From assembly GCF_030463565.1 (NCBI RefSeq), contig NC_134644.1, forward strand, positions 132,367,388 to 132,431,387: 64,000 bases of DNA, given 5' to 3'. Shown here in pieces: positions 13,701 to 27,383 of the stretch. Made by a program: the position numbers and the translations under genes. Source of the stretch: Pelecanus crispus. Taxonomy: Eukaryota; Chordata; Aves; Pelecaniformes; Pelecanidae. The notes beneath the pieces are model-generated. The model searched no databases. It saw only the letters and a program-made list of their open reading frames with translations, and had not been told where the DNA came from. Positions within the stretch are counted from its first letter, which is position 1. Each line of letters starts with the position of its first letter.

Positions 13701-16009
13701 TATCCAACCAAAGTACAAAGGTCAGAACTCAGAAAAAATTGAGATAGGAGAAAGTAAAGAGGAGTTATGGGATATCTTTAAGTCATATCAGGGTTACTGG
13801 TAGGCTTTTTAGCATAATTCAGGGAGCTTATATTAAATTGCTTATCCACTGTTACCCTGAAGTCCCTGGTTTCCAAAACACAGTTCCCACTCTACAGTAC
13901 TGCCCTTCAAACATTGGTTCTAGACATCATTTTGCCTTAGTTAATACAAAAATACACTTTGAACTGACTTAATTTTACAAGAAAATCTAGAGTGCTCTGT
14001 ACAGTTTTCTAGTCTTCATTGAGACAATTTTTAGGCCCCCCAAAATTTCATATTTTGTAAATTCTAAGTCTACTGCTATCCAGATCACAACAAATAATTT
14101 TGGGTAGCCTCGGGTTTAATTTCACTCCCAGGAGAATCCTGCTGTAATGAAGTCCATGAAATGATTAATGATTACTTAAGAGATCTGTCTATTAGGTTGC
14201 TCTTAAGATATGTGAAATATGCTTTGCTGGCCCCACTCTAATTCAATGTTATCAAAATGTATGTGGCACTGAGGCAAATAGCTTACATTGTCTATCACAT
14301 TTACACAGTTACCTTTATTGACCAAACTTGTAGTCTCCTCAATGAATTAAATTAAGCATGTTTGACAAAACCTGTTTTCTGTAAGACCACGCTGACTGGC
14401 ACCAACTATATTTTGTTCCTTTAATGTTTTTGTTGAGCAAGAGCAACAAAGAGCTTTCAGCTACTTTGCAGAAAAATAATTTTCCTGCAAAAGAAACTCT
14501 CCAGGCAGAAATCTCTAGACAAGCTGGGGTCTTTCTTTTTGTGCCATGTATCCATGAATCTAAAAGTGAAGCACATAGGCTGCTGCAGTCGTGGCCAGTG
14601 TGCAAAATATCCCAGCTCACTGGGATTTTAAACAGAAAATGTTCAAGTGCTAATTATCTTTAATCAAATGGACTGGTCTGGAGACAAGACCCAAGTACTG
14701 AGAATCCTATTAAAGCGATCAGGTGGCAGCAGTGACAGATACTTCTGGTGGGCCTATTCAAAGCAAGCCTGGAGACTGATCAGCTCAAACTTATTTAGCA
14801 TGAAGGACTACTCTCAATCAGAAGACTAATGCTGTTTTAAAAAATACAACTAGGTCCAGCAGAAGACGCTATACTACTTCCAATTAAAAATGCAGGTTTT
14901 TTTCTCATAAATACGATGATAAAATGACTGCCGAAATTGCTTCAAACTTCAAAGCACTAGCAAAGCTGCTAAAAGAACACATCAGAAAAGAGAAATCAAA
15001 AATCAGATTAAATGATGGACACAGTCAAGGATGTGAGAGAAAACCCATTATTTTATGCTACCCTTCATACTTGTGAAAAGTAAGGAGTGCCAATAAAATG
15101 ACTGTTTTCACTGAACAGGTAGCTGCTGAGCCACCTCCTGAGTTCTCTGGGCATCTACAAGACCATGAACACCAACTGCACAACATAGGGGACAGACCGC
15201 AGTTTGTACCAGCCGTGACATGACACCTCACTGCTTCTGTATTCATGTCTCTCCAGCTACTTTGCAACCCAGGAACAAGAAGAAATAACACTTCTCAAGG
15301 AAGAACATACAAATGAAATAGTAGGGTAAGCAAACTGTTGCTGTTTGGACCAATATGTTCAATCACCCAAATATACTTAGTACCTAATATTGCTTTTGGC
15401 ACATATGGAGATCTGCTTCTGTAGGTAAGGTCTTTCAGAGGTAGCAATTCTTCTAAAGTACATTTTTCCTTTGCATTCATTTTCTACCTGCTCTCTTAAG
15501 GCTCCAGATATGGCTTCTGCAAAAGGCCTACTGACACAAGGGCACAGGCCTGAAAATTGGTGACTTCTTATTCTGACCCTGTTCCAATTCTGGCTATAGC
15601 ATCCTTAATGTCTGGCACTTTTTCCTCATGTATTTTGCTCAGACTCTCACACAATCACTACCTTTTTCTTTTCAATCACCTGGTCTTTCAATAGTTCTTC
15701 TGTTAATCTATTCAGATTTCAATCTAATTTCAAATGATTTATTGTACAGTGTAACTTACCATGAGCTTCTTATACATAGCCAATGCACCAAAACCTGCAT
15801 AAAACATATTTCTGGTGGATAATTAAAAAAAGAGGGAAAAGGGTAAATGAATATTTTATACCTGACAAAATTTGCACAACACACTGTCAGTTTTACTCCA
15901 CTTAGAAGTTTTGCAGAAAGGAATGTGTATCAAGCCAGTAACTTCAGTTCAGTAACACATTACTTCAACTAATTGTTATTTTGACCACATAATCTCCTCT
16001 TATTCATAG
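7781..16009. other. Unique AT-rich non-coding stretch
   Basis: There is no recognisable gene or transposon. Two minus-strand frames of 137 and 138 codons (12031-12444 and 12488-12904) are the longest. Neither matches a family I know, and frames of this length are expected by chance at this base composition. Simple repeats are (AC)8 at 8757-8772, an A12 run near 10498-10509 and a CA/TA-rich patch at about 12860-12895. The stretch 13250-13470 is rich in TAATTA-like words and could be conserved regulatory DNA, but this is a guess. Confidence 0.55.
8757..8772 (+). repeat. (AC)8 microsatellite
   Basis: Short dinucleotide repeat in AT-rich unique DNA. Confidence 0.9.
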
Positions 16010-16340
16010 TTTATCTAAATAATAAGAGTGAATTATTTATAAAATTGGAAAATCTTCATCTAATTTGTCCCAGCATATGCAGATGTTTGCATTAATTAAA
16101 CTAAAAATGAAAGAGCAAGAGAAGTATTTAAAAGCATCCAAATGATCTTATTATGAATGACAATAATACCCTAATGATTTGAAAAACCTCTGTATCTTGC
16201 ATGAAATCCTTGCCCTTCCAAAATCAAAGGTAACACTTCCATTGCCATGGTAATGGGCTAGAATTTCAATTAATTTATTCAGATAATGTGCTTTAAGCTA
16301 TACAAACATTAAACCTTTATGCAAACTAACAGTGGCTACA
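16010..16340. promoter_or_regulatory. Possible conserved non-coding element
   Basis: This 330-bp AT-rich block has no long open frame but a dense set of transcription-factor-like words. These include CATATG (16074-16079), an octamer-like TTTGCAT (16086-16092) overlapping ATTAATTA, a TCF/LEF-type ATCAAAG (16223-16229), and further AATTAATT words after 16265. Such texture is typical of vertebrate developmental enhancers. The words are short and common, so only cross-species conservation could establish this. I cannot run that comparison. Confidence 0.2.
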
Positions 16341-18183
16341 AGGATGCTTTTAGTTGTCTGATTAGATGTCTTAAAAATGCTCAAGTGATTTAGGATATTA
16401 AGTCCTATCTGAAAAAGTCATGATGCTTAGAATAGGGTAGTGTCATCACATTTTTGTTTGACCCAGCAGCCACATCAAATCAACCCCAACAGTCTCTTTT
16501 GGATCTCATAACCTGAAACAAATGGAAACACTTAAAGGTTTGTCTTGCTGAGACAAAATAACTCAGGCTGAAAAAAGGAAGTGTGACAAAAGGGTAGATT
16601 ACAGCACTGGTTACCCAAAGGTAGGTCTGGAGCTGCCTTGCGTTAAACACAGCTGGAAGAAAGTGAAACTCACCAGCACAAACCTGCTTCTCCCTCCAGA
16701 GCACCCTGACCACCATACCATAATACAGTCTGCGTAGTTTGCACTTAACCTCTTTGTTCAAGGTGATCTACCATAACTAAGATCTACCCCTATGACTATG
16801 TCTGCATTCGTGGTTAATGGAATGGATCAGTAGATTGAAGCAGCTGCTGCAGATGCTCCTGGGGTCTCTGTCAAAGGCGGTTTGGAGGGTTTATGTTGTC
16901 CTGGGCTTGATCTCCTCTTTTGGACCAGAAGTCTGTACCTCCCCAGTAGTGTGAAAATTTCAGCAGGTAAATCTGTCCTGCAAATCTCTTTCTCAACTGT
17001 GGATCCTTCTGGGAAGCACTACACTGTCCTTGTGTTGTGCAGGCAGCCTTCATAGACTGCTGCTCCTCTCATATGTGCGCTGTTGCCCAGGCTATCCATA
17101 TCCATCCTTTCAAGAAGGAATGAGTCAGAGCAGCTTCCTGACTCTGGGGGGAAGATGTTCACCCACCTCCTCTCCTGTCCAAAGAAAACGTGAGGATTTT
17201 TCAGAGAGTTGAATAGCTTCAATAAGAGGAACTGCCAGGAATCTTTCCCCAAATACCACAGTGCCTTTTGCACATGCAGGTTCAGCCTCCTGACACATGG
17301 GGAGCTGGGTCTTTCCATTTTTTGTGAGTGCTCTAACAACCATATCCCTTGGTGAAAGAAGGTAGAAACAGTACCACTCTTCCTTCAATGTGCTACGAAT
17401 CTAGTTCATTCATGTTTTAAAAACCAAAACTGAAAAATTCATTGCAAAGTCATAAGCAGTTCTGAAATGACCTTAACTGCATATTTTTGACCATATCTAG
17501 TGAGCAAAAAAATCACCATGAGCAAAAAATCTCCAAGTCCTAATTATTGATTTAGCCCTCTGAGAAAGTTGATGAGGGTTTTTTTTGAGTCTTAAAGACA
17601 GGCTTTCAAAGGCACACAGACACCTGTGTTTTTCATGCTTTCCACAAGGAAGAGTGATTCTACTCAAGATCAGTTTGCATCAGGAGGTTGTAACTTTTGT
17701 TTTCTGCTGTGCCTGAGTCTCGGACTCTGTATGTTGCTTTGTCTGATGGTACAAACAATCCTGTTTACAATGAGGCTGTCTTGTCTTGCAGCCTTCATAT
17801 TGGTGCTGGTAATGTCACACTGATGTTAGCTGGGTGACCATTTTAGCTGGGACATAGCAGGAGTTTCCAGCAAGTAGTTTATAGCCTGCTTGCTTGAGGC
17901 AAGGAAAGCCTAAAGACCCATAGAAACCTGAAATGGGCAAAATGATTGTGATCATCCCAAATATCCCTTTTTAATAAAGGCAGTTTTTTCTACAGGAAGT
18001 CAAGAAGCTTCATCAGATCTGATCCCCAGTTGTGGCTTCAGCTGGACAAAGCCGTGAATGATGTACCTTGACAAAGAGTTGGGCTGTATGTGCTGCCTCT
18101 CTGCTTCCTGCATACTGTACGCACTGGAAAATTCCAGTGAGGAAAGCTCCTGATGCTGACACTACTTTTCTTCTTTACCTTTC

Positions 18184-18209
18184 TATTTATTTATTTATTT
18201 ATTTATTTA
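18184..18209 (+). repeat. (TATT)n tetranucleotide microsatellite
   Basis: About 6.5 uninterrupted TATT units. Confidence 0.93.
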
Positions 18210-20814
18210 CATGATCACCAGTAATCAGCCATAGCTGCTGTCAGCAGTGGTGCAGTTCAGCCTGACCAATCACATATCCAATACATTTGCCTTAGATAGC
18301 CTTATATCACTTTGTAATGAAGTCCAACTCTGAGTTTTTTGCTGCTGTGGGGACAGCAGAAAATAAAACTGTCTAAAAATGAAATTACCCCAGTTTGATT
18401 TATACAGTGTATAGAACATTTACTTGAATGCTCCTTTCATTGCAATCAATATCGAAGAACTAAATATGCCTGCCCTTCACACAGGTGGTATCACAGTCCT
18501 TTCTCCATGATTCCAGCAAGCCTGTGCTAATTTTCTACAAGTCCTGGGCTCATCGAGTGTCCCACAGTAAAGGATATTCCTTAAAGAGCTAGTCAAGTGA
18601 GGTAGGAGTTCGAGGCATTGACTTATCAGAAAATGATAAAAAAACCCCTGCTTAGTTTGAGTAGAAGTTAACTAGCTTGGACAAAGTAATACCATTAATT
18701 GCTGTTAACTGTGCAATATCAATGTATTTGAGCAACACAAAAATGTACAATGGCTAGAAATTCAAAGACCTAAAGGAGTTGCTACTGGAAATTAGATCAT
18801 AAAATTAAGGAAAGGAAAATATAGGCTAAATATCTTCTAGAAAAATTAATTGAAGTTATGATGTAGTCTTCCAAAGATAAGAAATTAAAAAACTTATTTA
18901 AGATTTGGGAGCATATCCAGCAGAAGCTCATAGGATAGCATGAACTACATTGTTTATTGAGCTATTTAACATGCATCTTAAAGAATTATATAAAGAGAAA
19001 GTCTTTGCTTAGTCATTGCTAATATAGAGTTGGGTGAAGATAAACAGATATAATTGTGGATATGTGGCTAGCCAAGCTTCATGGTAAGATAAATGCAAAC
19101 ATAAGAATTCCCAGGAATGGGTTGGCAAACTACCTTTATGCTGAGCAATGCAAACATTTGTTGATCACCATCAGATTTTAGGAAGCATGGACTCCTGCAC
19201 AGAAGAATAATATGTTCAAGGTAGTTCAGTCCAGTATATCATTCATGCATTATTTCTGTTCCTTAACAAATATGATAATTGTTGTCAGTACTGTAATGTA
19301 TAGGAGGAGTTCAGAATCTCGGCTGAACAGCAGGCAGACCAAACCAGATATGTAACAAATGGAGATAACATACAGAAAAATACAGAAGGTTCAAACAAAT
19401 TAATTTAGGAAGCTTCTTCAAGAAGTGAAGAAGAGAAGTGGAAATCTTCTGCATCTTGCTGAATATGCAGTTACTCTTTTGGAGAATGTTGTTGATCTGT
19501 ACCATATAGCATAATAAAGGAAGAGGCTCTTGAGTCCAGCTGGAAAGGATTGCACATCAACACAGGGAAGGTTTGAGCAAAAGGGGAGTGGGATGTCGTA
19601 TCTCACTTATCTTGTGAACCTCTAGCACAAGCAGGTGAGGGGAATACGGTTTTCCCAGAGAAGCTAGAAAAGGCAACAAGCTATAAACTCAAAAAGAAGA
19701 GAAGGTGATGGGACAAATAAACATCTTCCTGCTCTGAAGTGGGATTTTAAAGACAATAATCTAGGTCAACATCACTGTGCACATACTCTTTCCTCATGCA
19801 GGTATTTGTTTCTTAAAGCATCTACCATTTTCACTGACATCAGATGTCAATAAACATAATTTTCCAACCATGAGATCAAAGGTCAGATACACCCTGGCCA
19901 TAATCAGATACAACTCCATTGCAAGTTATTGATGGCAGACTTACACCAGCTAATATTAGATTTAAATTTGCCTCAATTACTGGAAAAAATGATTCACAAG
20001 ATTAAATTTCAACCACAGTGATGTAGTAGGACAAATAGTATATCTTTTCAGATGTCTTTTTTGAAGCTGTCTGAAAAAGTCAGCCATTGGCAGTTCTTTC
20101 CTCTATGCCACGTCACTCAAAAAAAAGTTGGGTAGAAAAAATCCAGTATTTTCTCATAATGATGACTGTAGCAAATTCAAGAGAAGTGACCCTTTGCAAA
20201 GATCATTTGAATAAAGCTGTTTCCCCTATGGTATTCATGAAAGTGTCTTTGAACTATGAAAAATATTACTATACACAATAACCTCTGAGCCCATATGTCA
20301 TTATAGTAATCAGCTAGTAATTTGCTGCATTTCTTCAGGACTAAAATGATGTTTTTCATACACAAGAACAGTCTATCTTCCCAAACTCATGACGTGTAGA
20401 AATTAAAGAGTTCAGTGAAACAAGCAGCCAGATCACTTGCTATGCAAATCAGTAATGACAGGCTTCAGCTAATGTTGCATAAACATATACGTAACATGCT
20501 GAACACTATGCAATAGTTCATGAAAAAGAAACAAAGTAGGAAAACCAGCTGTTTTAATGACAATAAAGAGTACCTCTAATGTAATAAAGCCAAGAGAGAA
20601 TGACTCTGATCTATAAAATGCAACTGTGTAAGAGTCAGGTTTGGAGCAAAAGCCCATCAGGATTTAAAATCTTTTTTTCTTTTTTAGTTGGAAGTGCTAT
20701 TTCATAAAACCAGAACTGTTTATCAGAAATAATTTTTTTTTTGAAATGATTACAGGATCATTGATATTGAAAAGTTTTTAAAACTGTAAACAGGTCTTCT
20801 AATTTTTCATTGTG

Positions 20815-20840
20815 TTTTTTTTTTTGTTTTTGTTTTTGTT
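20815..20840 (+). repeat. T-rich (GTTTTT)n-like tract
   Basis: A T run followed by about three GTTTTT units. Low-complexity sequence only. Confidence 0.8.
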
Positions 20841-21948
20841 CAGAGGAATATTTCTTTTGAAACATAGGCTAATGCTAGAGATTCTACCTTCATATGTGAT
20901 AGCTTTTTGAGACTTTGACTCTATGCCTCTATTTCAAATGTGAAAAAAGTTCAGAGTACTGCTAGTAATCCCAGAACAGAGAAAAGTCCAGTTCTATATG
21001 TGATTCTGAACGCCCATTATTTTCTACCAAATGATACATTATACTTCTTGGCAAATAGAAACATTTAATATTATTAATAGTTTCCTATGTTCCAGCTTAA
21101 TAATTTACAGAAATCTGTGTATTAAAAAATAAATATTTTAGAGGAGTCTGAACTAATTATTATAAATCAAATTCTAATTTATTTATATTTGTATGGCTTT
21201 ATAGTCTTCCAAAGTACATAGCAGAAGGCATGCCGACACCTGTATTTTTCACAGAAATACATCAGAAAAGAGGGTTTATTTTGATACAAAATACTATAGT
21301 GTCATCTTTAAAATGTTTTATGGTGGAGATGGTACAGCCAGGAACCGGGTATGTTTTTAGCCATTTGGACTTTATAAAGCAAGTAATACCTCATAGTAGA
21401 GGTCAGCTCTTCTCTCTGTGACCCTCTGTCTCTCTTACATACTGCACTGGGCCATTGAGAGCAGCCAGCAGCTGGTGACTCTTTATGGTAAGGTTAACTT
21501 GCTTCATGCAGATTTAGCACATTTCATATCAGCATGTTGTGAAACTGTGACTTGAATTAATAGGGAGAACCTAAGACTATGAAGCTGATTATTTCTATGG
21601 AGTCTGTTGATGTCCACCCAAAACCCAGGTTGTAAGCCTTTCTTTGTTGATAAGTGCCTTGCCAATTGAGTAAACTAAAATATCACCCAAGGCAGGAGTA
21701 TTTATCTCTATTTGTGATGTTGATAGAGTGGTGCTTTGAGCAATCATCACAGTCTACCTAAAAATGGTTCTTCTGAGCAAAATAATATGAACTTTTCCAG
21801 GGTGTTAATGGTAGCTTACTTCCTGTTACACATTCTGAGTTTTATCCCCAAAACCAGATACCTTCTGTTTTTTCAGATGAGAAAATTTACTTAGTTTTTC
21901 ATACCAGTTTATACACTTATCCAGTATTAGGCACTGCTGAAGGTTTCC

Positions 21949-21969
21949 TTTTTTTTTTTTTTTTTTTTT
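21949..21969 (+). repeat. Poly-T tract, 21 bases
   Basis: Homopolymer within otherwise unique sequence. No upstream coding or SINE-like body was found on the minus strand. Confidence 0.9.
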
Positions 21970-22283
21970 GTTTCTGTCAATGATGGTTATGAACTTGGTG
22001 TCTGCAGCAGACCACATAGAGGCGTGGCTATCTTGTGGGATGGAAGTGTGGACACACTGCAGCTCTTGTATGGCAGGACTTCCCTTTTTTGCCATCTGAG
22101 GTGTCTTGCAAACTTCTAACATTGGCCCAAATTGTTATCCCTGTGCATGCAAATTCTTTCCTACACAATCTAGTTCGAGGTATGTTAGCAGAAGTGCTCT
22201 TAGATTTGTGATTATTTTGTCCTTTTCCCCATAAGCATTTGAGTGTTGTTTACATGAAGGATTGTTCTTTAGTTTTGTTTTCT

Positions 22284-22311
22284 CCCACCCCTTCCCCACC
22301 CCCACCCACCC
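22284..22311 (-). other. Strong G-quadruplex motif on the minus strand
   Basis: On the + strand six C runs (3, 4, 4, 5, 3 and 3 bases) are separated by loops of only 1-2 bases. The minus strand therefore carries six G runs with very short loops, a predicted very stable quadruplex. The + strand could form an i-motif. Confidence 0.75.
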
Positions 22312-22812
22312 TACCGAAATCTGCTGTTTTCCCGCTAAGCAGTAGCAAGTTTTTAGGTATATCTGTTTCCAGTCTGGAGCACTAATCAGCAATACTTGTT
22401 CTGACATTTTCTGTGTGTAATTTGTGTTGGAGTTGCAAAATTGCTTCCAGTACTCTTCATCTCCTCTGGCTACTTTACCCACGTAAAGAGAAATAAAGTC
22501 TGAGGGCTTGCCATTGAAAATGTCAGCACAGAAATGTTGTCAAGGTAGGCATGCTCAAGGGCTCACCCAGCTAGACAGCTGCAGTTTGTAGGACAGTGCT
22601 CCTGAATGGCAGATGAAAACAGGTAAGGTTTATTCTAATTAAACAATAGCTTGGCATTATTCATGGGGAATACTGAGATGCAATCCAATTAGAGATAGTG
22701 TTCACCTGAGCAGTACCCTAAGATCATGCTCCTCCTTACTTTCATTTTCCTTTGTTGTATCCCTTTCAATATCTTTCTTAATGTATTGAATGCTAAGATG
22801 TTGTTGATGATG

Positions 22813-22854
<42 letters not shown>

Positions 22855-25800
22855 GCTTGCAAGAGGTGTCTGATTCTATTTACCGTCTTTGTGCTGAATG
22901 AGCAGCGTCCTCAGGATGGCTACTGAAACGCCTTGCTTCAATTTGGACAGAAATGGAGCAACAAGTCTATTGGTGGACAGGGAGCAATGTGTCCCCTAAA
23001 ATTAGAAGCATTTTCAACAACATTGGTTTTAGCGTGGGAGAAGTGAAAGAAAAGACGACTAAAAAAGGTATGAAGGAAACATGCTCTCAGAGTTCCCCCT
23101 GTAGTAAAGCAAGCTCACAGCAATCAACAGAGGGTGAAGATAGTAAGGCTTAATGAAGATTACTTCTCTTTCCAGACATTCTGGTTTCAGATGTCTGCAG
23201 GGTAGGAAGATCTTCATATCCATTTGCCATCACACACAGAGTGTGAGCATGCACACAATTCAAGTAGGTAGTGCTAATTTTCCCTGGCGGTCATGTCTGA
23301 GGGAGGTGAATGAGGACAAGCAGCAGCAAGCAGGATGGAGCTGCAGAAGGTGCTGCAGCAGAGAACTGTGTTCTCAGAGGGGCCATCACGCCAAGCTCTT
23401 CATCATGCCCACAGTCTGTCCGGCCTTTTCCGGACCACCCCATCCCTGAACTCTTCAACTTGCTTGCCTTGGACACTCCTTTATTTCCCCCATCCTTCAA
23501 AATATCTTCTGCTTTTCTTTAGTCCTTTCATTCAACTCAAGTTTTTCTCAGAAAATTCTCTTTCCTCACCAAATGACTTTCAGCTGAAAACTATATACAG
23601 AAAGCCATATGTAGTGGATTTTACATGACCATTGTTTTTACAAAACATTGTTTTTTTCCTGTTTATTTCCAAAGCTAGCTCTCCAAGACAAGGACTGTCC
23701 TTATTCTATGTTTGGACAGTGTCTTACACAATACACTTCCACCATCCTTTGCAAACTCATTCTGCAGCTGCCATTATGGAGCAAGCACAGAACTAGAGAT
23801 CTCCTAATTGCTTTGGAGTCCATATGGTCTCACTGCCACCATGCAGTAATTTTTTTGTCAGTTAGGTCTGATTCTGCTTGCTGCTTTCTTCTTGGAATTC
23901 TGGCCTCTGTAGCAGAGGAGAGTTGTACACCTATAATTAGAAATGGAGCATCTCGCTGCCCATTATAAGATCATGGTACAACCTTCTGAGCAATGAATTA
24001 GAGTGAGCAGGAGAGCTCATAAAGCCCGACTCAAGCATAAAATAATACATTCAGTGTGAAGTAAGATCCAAAATCAGGGAATAAGCAGGCAAACATTTAG
24101 AAAAAACCATAAAGGTACCTCTATTACTGAAACCTAATTTTCCATTTTTTTCAGTTTATTTCTGTGATCTTAATTGTTTGTCTTCCAGAAATGTATTAAT
24201 GTTGCTACATTTAGGAAATGTTCAATTAAATTCTAAATATTTATGAATGTTTGTTTCCTACCTTTAATACGCTGTGCATTGACAGCCTGTGTTTGAAAAG
24301 TGACTACAGAAATCAGGTTCTGAAACCTGCAGAAAAGATCAGCTGTGAAATGTGAATAATCAGACCGCAAGTAAGATTGAAGTTGGCAAAGACTTCATGA
24401 CTACAGGCTTGCAAACTGATTGCCTAGCAATAGGAACATCACTTCTTAGTTTCGTTCTGTCTGTAAGAACTTTATAGTGCTTTTTCCCTTTTCTACAGAA
24501 TTATTTTTGACTATTGTGATTGAATCATCTTTTCTAAACTAAGTGAATTCCAAAGATTTCAGCCCACATTCACTGACTGAGTTTATCTAAGTTCTCCCAA
24601 AATACTCGGTAAGTGCAGCCTAAGGAGCTATGCAGACTCACTTACAAAAAAAAAAATCAATAGAACCTGATGGACTTCTTAGTGGTTCAACCACCCTACC
24701 TGCATTGCATTAAGCCAGTGTCTGAGAACCAGGGCATTTTGGGAGGTAGAGAAGTGGACGCTTAAATGAAGAGCAAAATGTTCTCCTCTTGCATATTGCT
24801 GTTGCAAATCCAAAAGAGAATCACTCTTGTTTTTTTGCTTTCTTATTGACTGGTTCAGTGTTGTTGAGTAAAAAACTTTATCGCATCGCTTTACTGATTA
24901 CTGTAAAGCCCACAGCATTGGATTGCCCTTCTTGCAACAGGTCCTCTTAGAAAAACCTCTCTTCATAGACAAAGAAAATATTTAATTTAAATGACGTATT
25001 TTAGTTCCTTTTGTAATAGCTCAGTGGTATTTCAGGCAAGATTTTGTCAGCACATCCAGTGAATTCACAAATAAAACTGGCTGCCTGTTTTCATTAGACC
25101 ACTGGCAAATTGCCTAGTTTATTTACCTGCTGTATTTATGGTAATCAATGCATCTTGAAAGCATCTCTACACGTTCCATAGTGAAACCCTTTGCCTCTGG
25201 GTCTTTGAGGTCTTGTTTGGGTCTTCAAAGTTTTTTCAAAACTAATGGACTGGCAAGTTGCTTTGCTGTTGTGTGCTCCAACTAATTGTGCCAGTATTTG
25301 AATTGTTTTAAGTGCAAATGCCCTTTACAAAATTCAGCATTCAGAGATTTGTTGTTCTTGCTACAATACTCTGGGGATAGCATTTACTTAGAACAAAACA
25401 CCCTGGAGCAAAGAACTGGATTGTGTTTTGGATGCTTTCTGTGCAGGGGAGTTTGCAGCGAGGGTAGGCCAGTGCAAGCAGGGATGCAGTGGTGGCATCA
25501 GGAGGCATGGCCCTATCTAAAGCATGCCAGGGCCTCTGCAGAGCACTATCTTGCTCACTTCAGGAGTAAATGCATGCAAGATCTTTTGCAAGGCAGGAAA
25601 AGGGATGAGTTTTCTGCCTAGGTGGCCTGTTGCATTGATTTTGGTAAAATATGTGGAGCTCAAGTATCGAAGTGTTAATGAGGTCCTACCAATGGGCAAT
25701 CAACAATTAGTTTTAGCAATAAGACTTCAAATTGCTTTGGTCTGCCGCCACAGTCACTGCTGAACATATTTTATGTTTCATTTTTTAAATTAGATATACA

Positions 25801-26266
25801 GAAAAATAAGGGAAATAGTGCTGAAAATGAAAAGCTTTAATAATATTGTATGAGTCTGTTAGCTGTAAGGAGTCATTCTAAAGAAAATTCCAAATTTGAC
25901 AATCTTTTTGTGTGAGACAAAAGCACTTCAGGGAGAGGGGGAGAAGAGATTTATTTATTGAAATGAACTGTTTGTTGCGGTAGCTGTGGGTGAGGTCTGG
26001 TCCCACTGCTCATTCTGAAAGCTAATTCAATGGAGGGGTCAGAAAAAATGTCAAAGACTGAAATACACCTTTTGCTTCTGCTGCTGATTTTTACCTGCAT
26101 TGTCTTTGGTGGAGGGAGGCGCAGCACAGGGTCACATCATTTTTCAGTCATGCACCAATACAGCTAAAGCACTAACCTTCAGGCAGCTGTAGGGGAGGGC
26201 CAAATGGCGCAGTCCCTTCTCTGTGGACACTCCTGATGTGAAGACACCAGGACAGGTGATGACCAC
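22312..26266. other. Unique non-coding stretch
   Basis: No gene is recognised. Adjacent + strand frames at 22726-22926 and 22953-23153 are short. The first is dominated by the AAT microsatellite translated as a run of isoleucines. Frames in 23153-23968 are chance-length and mutually overlapping. An A-rich run occurs near 24646-24656. Confidence 0.55.
22806..22853 (+). repeat. (GAT)3(AAT)13 trinucleotide microsatellite
   Basis: Three GAT units (22806-22814) run directly into thirteen perfect AAT units (22815-22853). Purity and length suggest it is polymorphic. Confidence 0.95.
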
Positions 26267-26299
26267 AAATACATTGCAAGCAAATTTTACACAATTTGT
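26267..26299 (+). repeat. 33-bp direct repeat, left copy
   Basis: Matches 27384-27416 at 32 of 33 positions; the only difference is T versus G at position 22. The core ACATTGCAAGCAAAT is shared, and that 15-mer occurs a third time at 4624-4638. The similarity stops abruptly at both ends. Confidence 0.85.
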
Positions 26300-27383
26300 A
26301 GTGGACCTTTTTGGGTTTTTTACTTTTTTTATCCCCATTATTCTTTCTTTTTGTCATCTTTATGTCTCTCCCTTCCTTTGAACATGTTTGTTTGAAACTA
26401 ATTTGGCCCACAATTTTAAGTTTGTTCTAAGGTTTGTTCTTTCATTCTGAGGTTATATTTCATTGCCTCTCTTTCTTTCCATATTGTGTCTTTCTGGCTT
26501 AATTTCTGTTTTCTTGATTCCAGCTTGCCTCTTGCTGCTCTTGCAACTTTTGCTCCCCTCAGTCTCCTCTCACTGCACATTTTCAATTTCCCACAAGGAA
26601 GGACTGACACAAAGGGGAAAATCTTTACTTTCTCAAGGATCCTTTTCTTTTAGCAGCATTCACAGAATAAAACATCACCCTTCACAGGGAGATGAAGAGC
26701 TGAAGGTCCTTTCCACTGATGAAAGAGCCCACAGGCTGTGCTACCCATGGAGGACTGGACTTTTCTTCTTTTCCCTGTTCCCCTTATGGATATGTCTATG
26801 CAAGTTCTTGTCTTTTATTTCAGGAAACAGGGAAGATCTCATCCATGTCACCTTTGTAGCAGCAGCACTGGGGAACTGTAGCATTTATTTTGTTATAGTA
26901 GCATGGGAAGTCCTCACTGATTTCAGCTGACTGAAAGTCAGGTCCCTGTTGAGGAAGGGACAAATGTTAAACAATGTTTTGGCACAGTTTCTCTTGCTCA
27001 AAACTTCGTCACTCATTCAAGGCTTGAGTGACATCCTCTGACTCTCCATTCCTCAAACCAGCACAGCTCCAGTCAGCTATATAAATGTGTTCAGAGCTCA
27101 GCTGCTGCACAAAACTTAATCATTCTCAATTAGTGCTTCTTTTCATCAAATCTTCCTTTGCTGAATGAACAGTCTCTGTGTTACATAGATCAGAAGGAAT
27201 AGACTGCCCCCAGATTTGGCTCCATTTCTCATGGTAGTCAATAGTGAACAAAAAGAGGACAACAATGAAATCTGTGGTTTGAGTCAATGCTGAATGACTG
27301 CTAAATCTAAGTGAACTTCTGGGCCTCCGTCTACATATGGGTGCCTTAGTTCCCATCTCTACAACATTTCACAGTATGTGAAA
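26300..27383. other. 1.1-kb segment bounded by a direct repeat; no gene recognised
   Basis: The segment holds a 155-codon + strand frame (26463-26930) starting with a leucine-rich hydrophobic stretch. It has no family resemblance, no clear splice context and no homologous partner frame, and AT-rich DNA of this size gives a few such frames by chance. I do not call it a gene. The bounding 33-bp repeats could be an insertion scar or a small duplication. Confidence 0.3.

Larger units (their letters stand above)
16341..22283. other. Unique non-coding stretch with simple repeats
   Basis: No gene or transposon is recognised. The GC-richer part at 16800-17400 gives overlapping frames of 60-106 codons on both strands, with no family match. 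Simple repeats are the (TATT)n tract at 18184-18209, a (GTTTTT)n-like tract near 20815-20840 and T21 at 21949-21969. Confidence 0.55.

Noticed and set aside
22726..23153. Two neighbouring plus-strand frames suggesting a small gene
   Set aside because: The first consists largely of isoleucines from the AAT microsatellite. The second is 66 codons without a recognisable domain.
26463..26930. 155-codon plus-strand open frame with a hydrophobic leucine-rich start
   Set aside because: No family resemblance, no coding-like context, and frames of this length are expected a few times by chance in 64 kb of AT-rich DNA.
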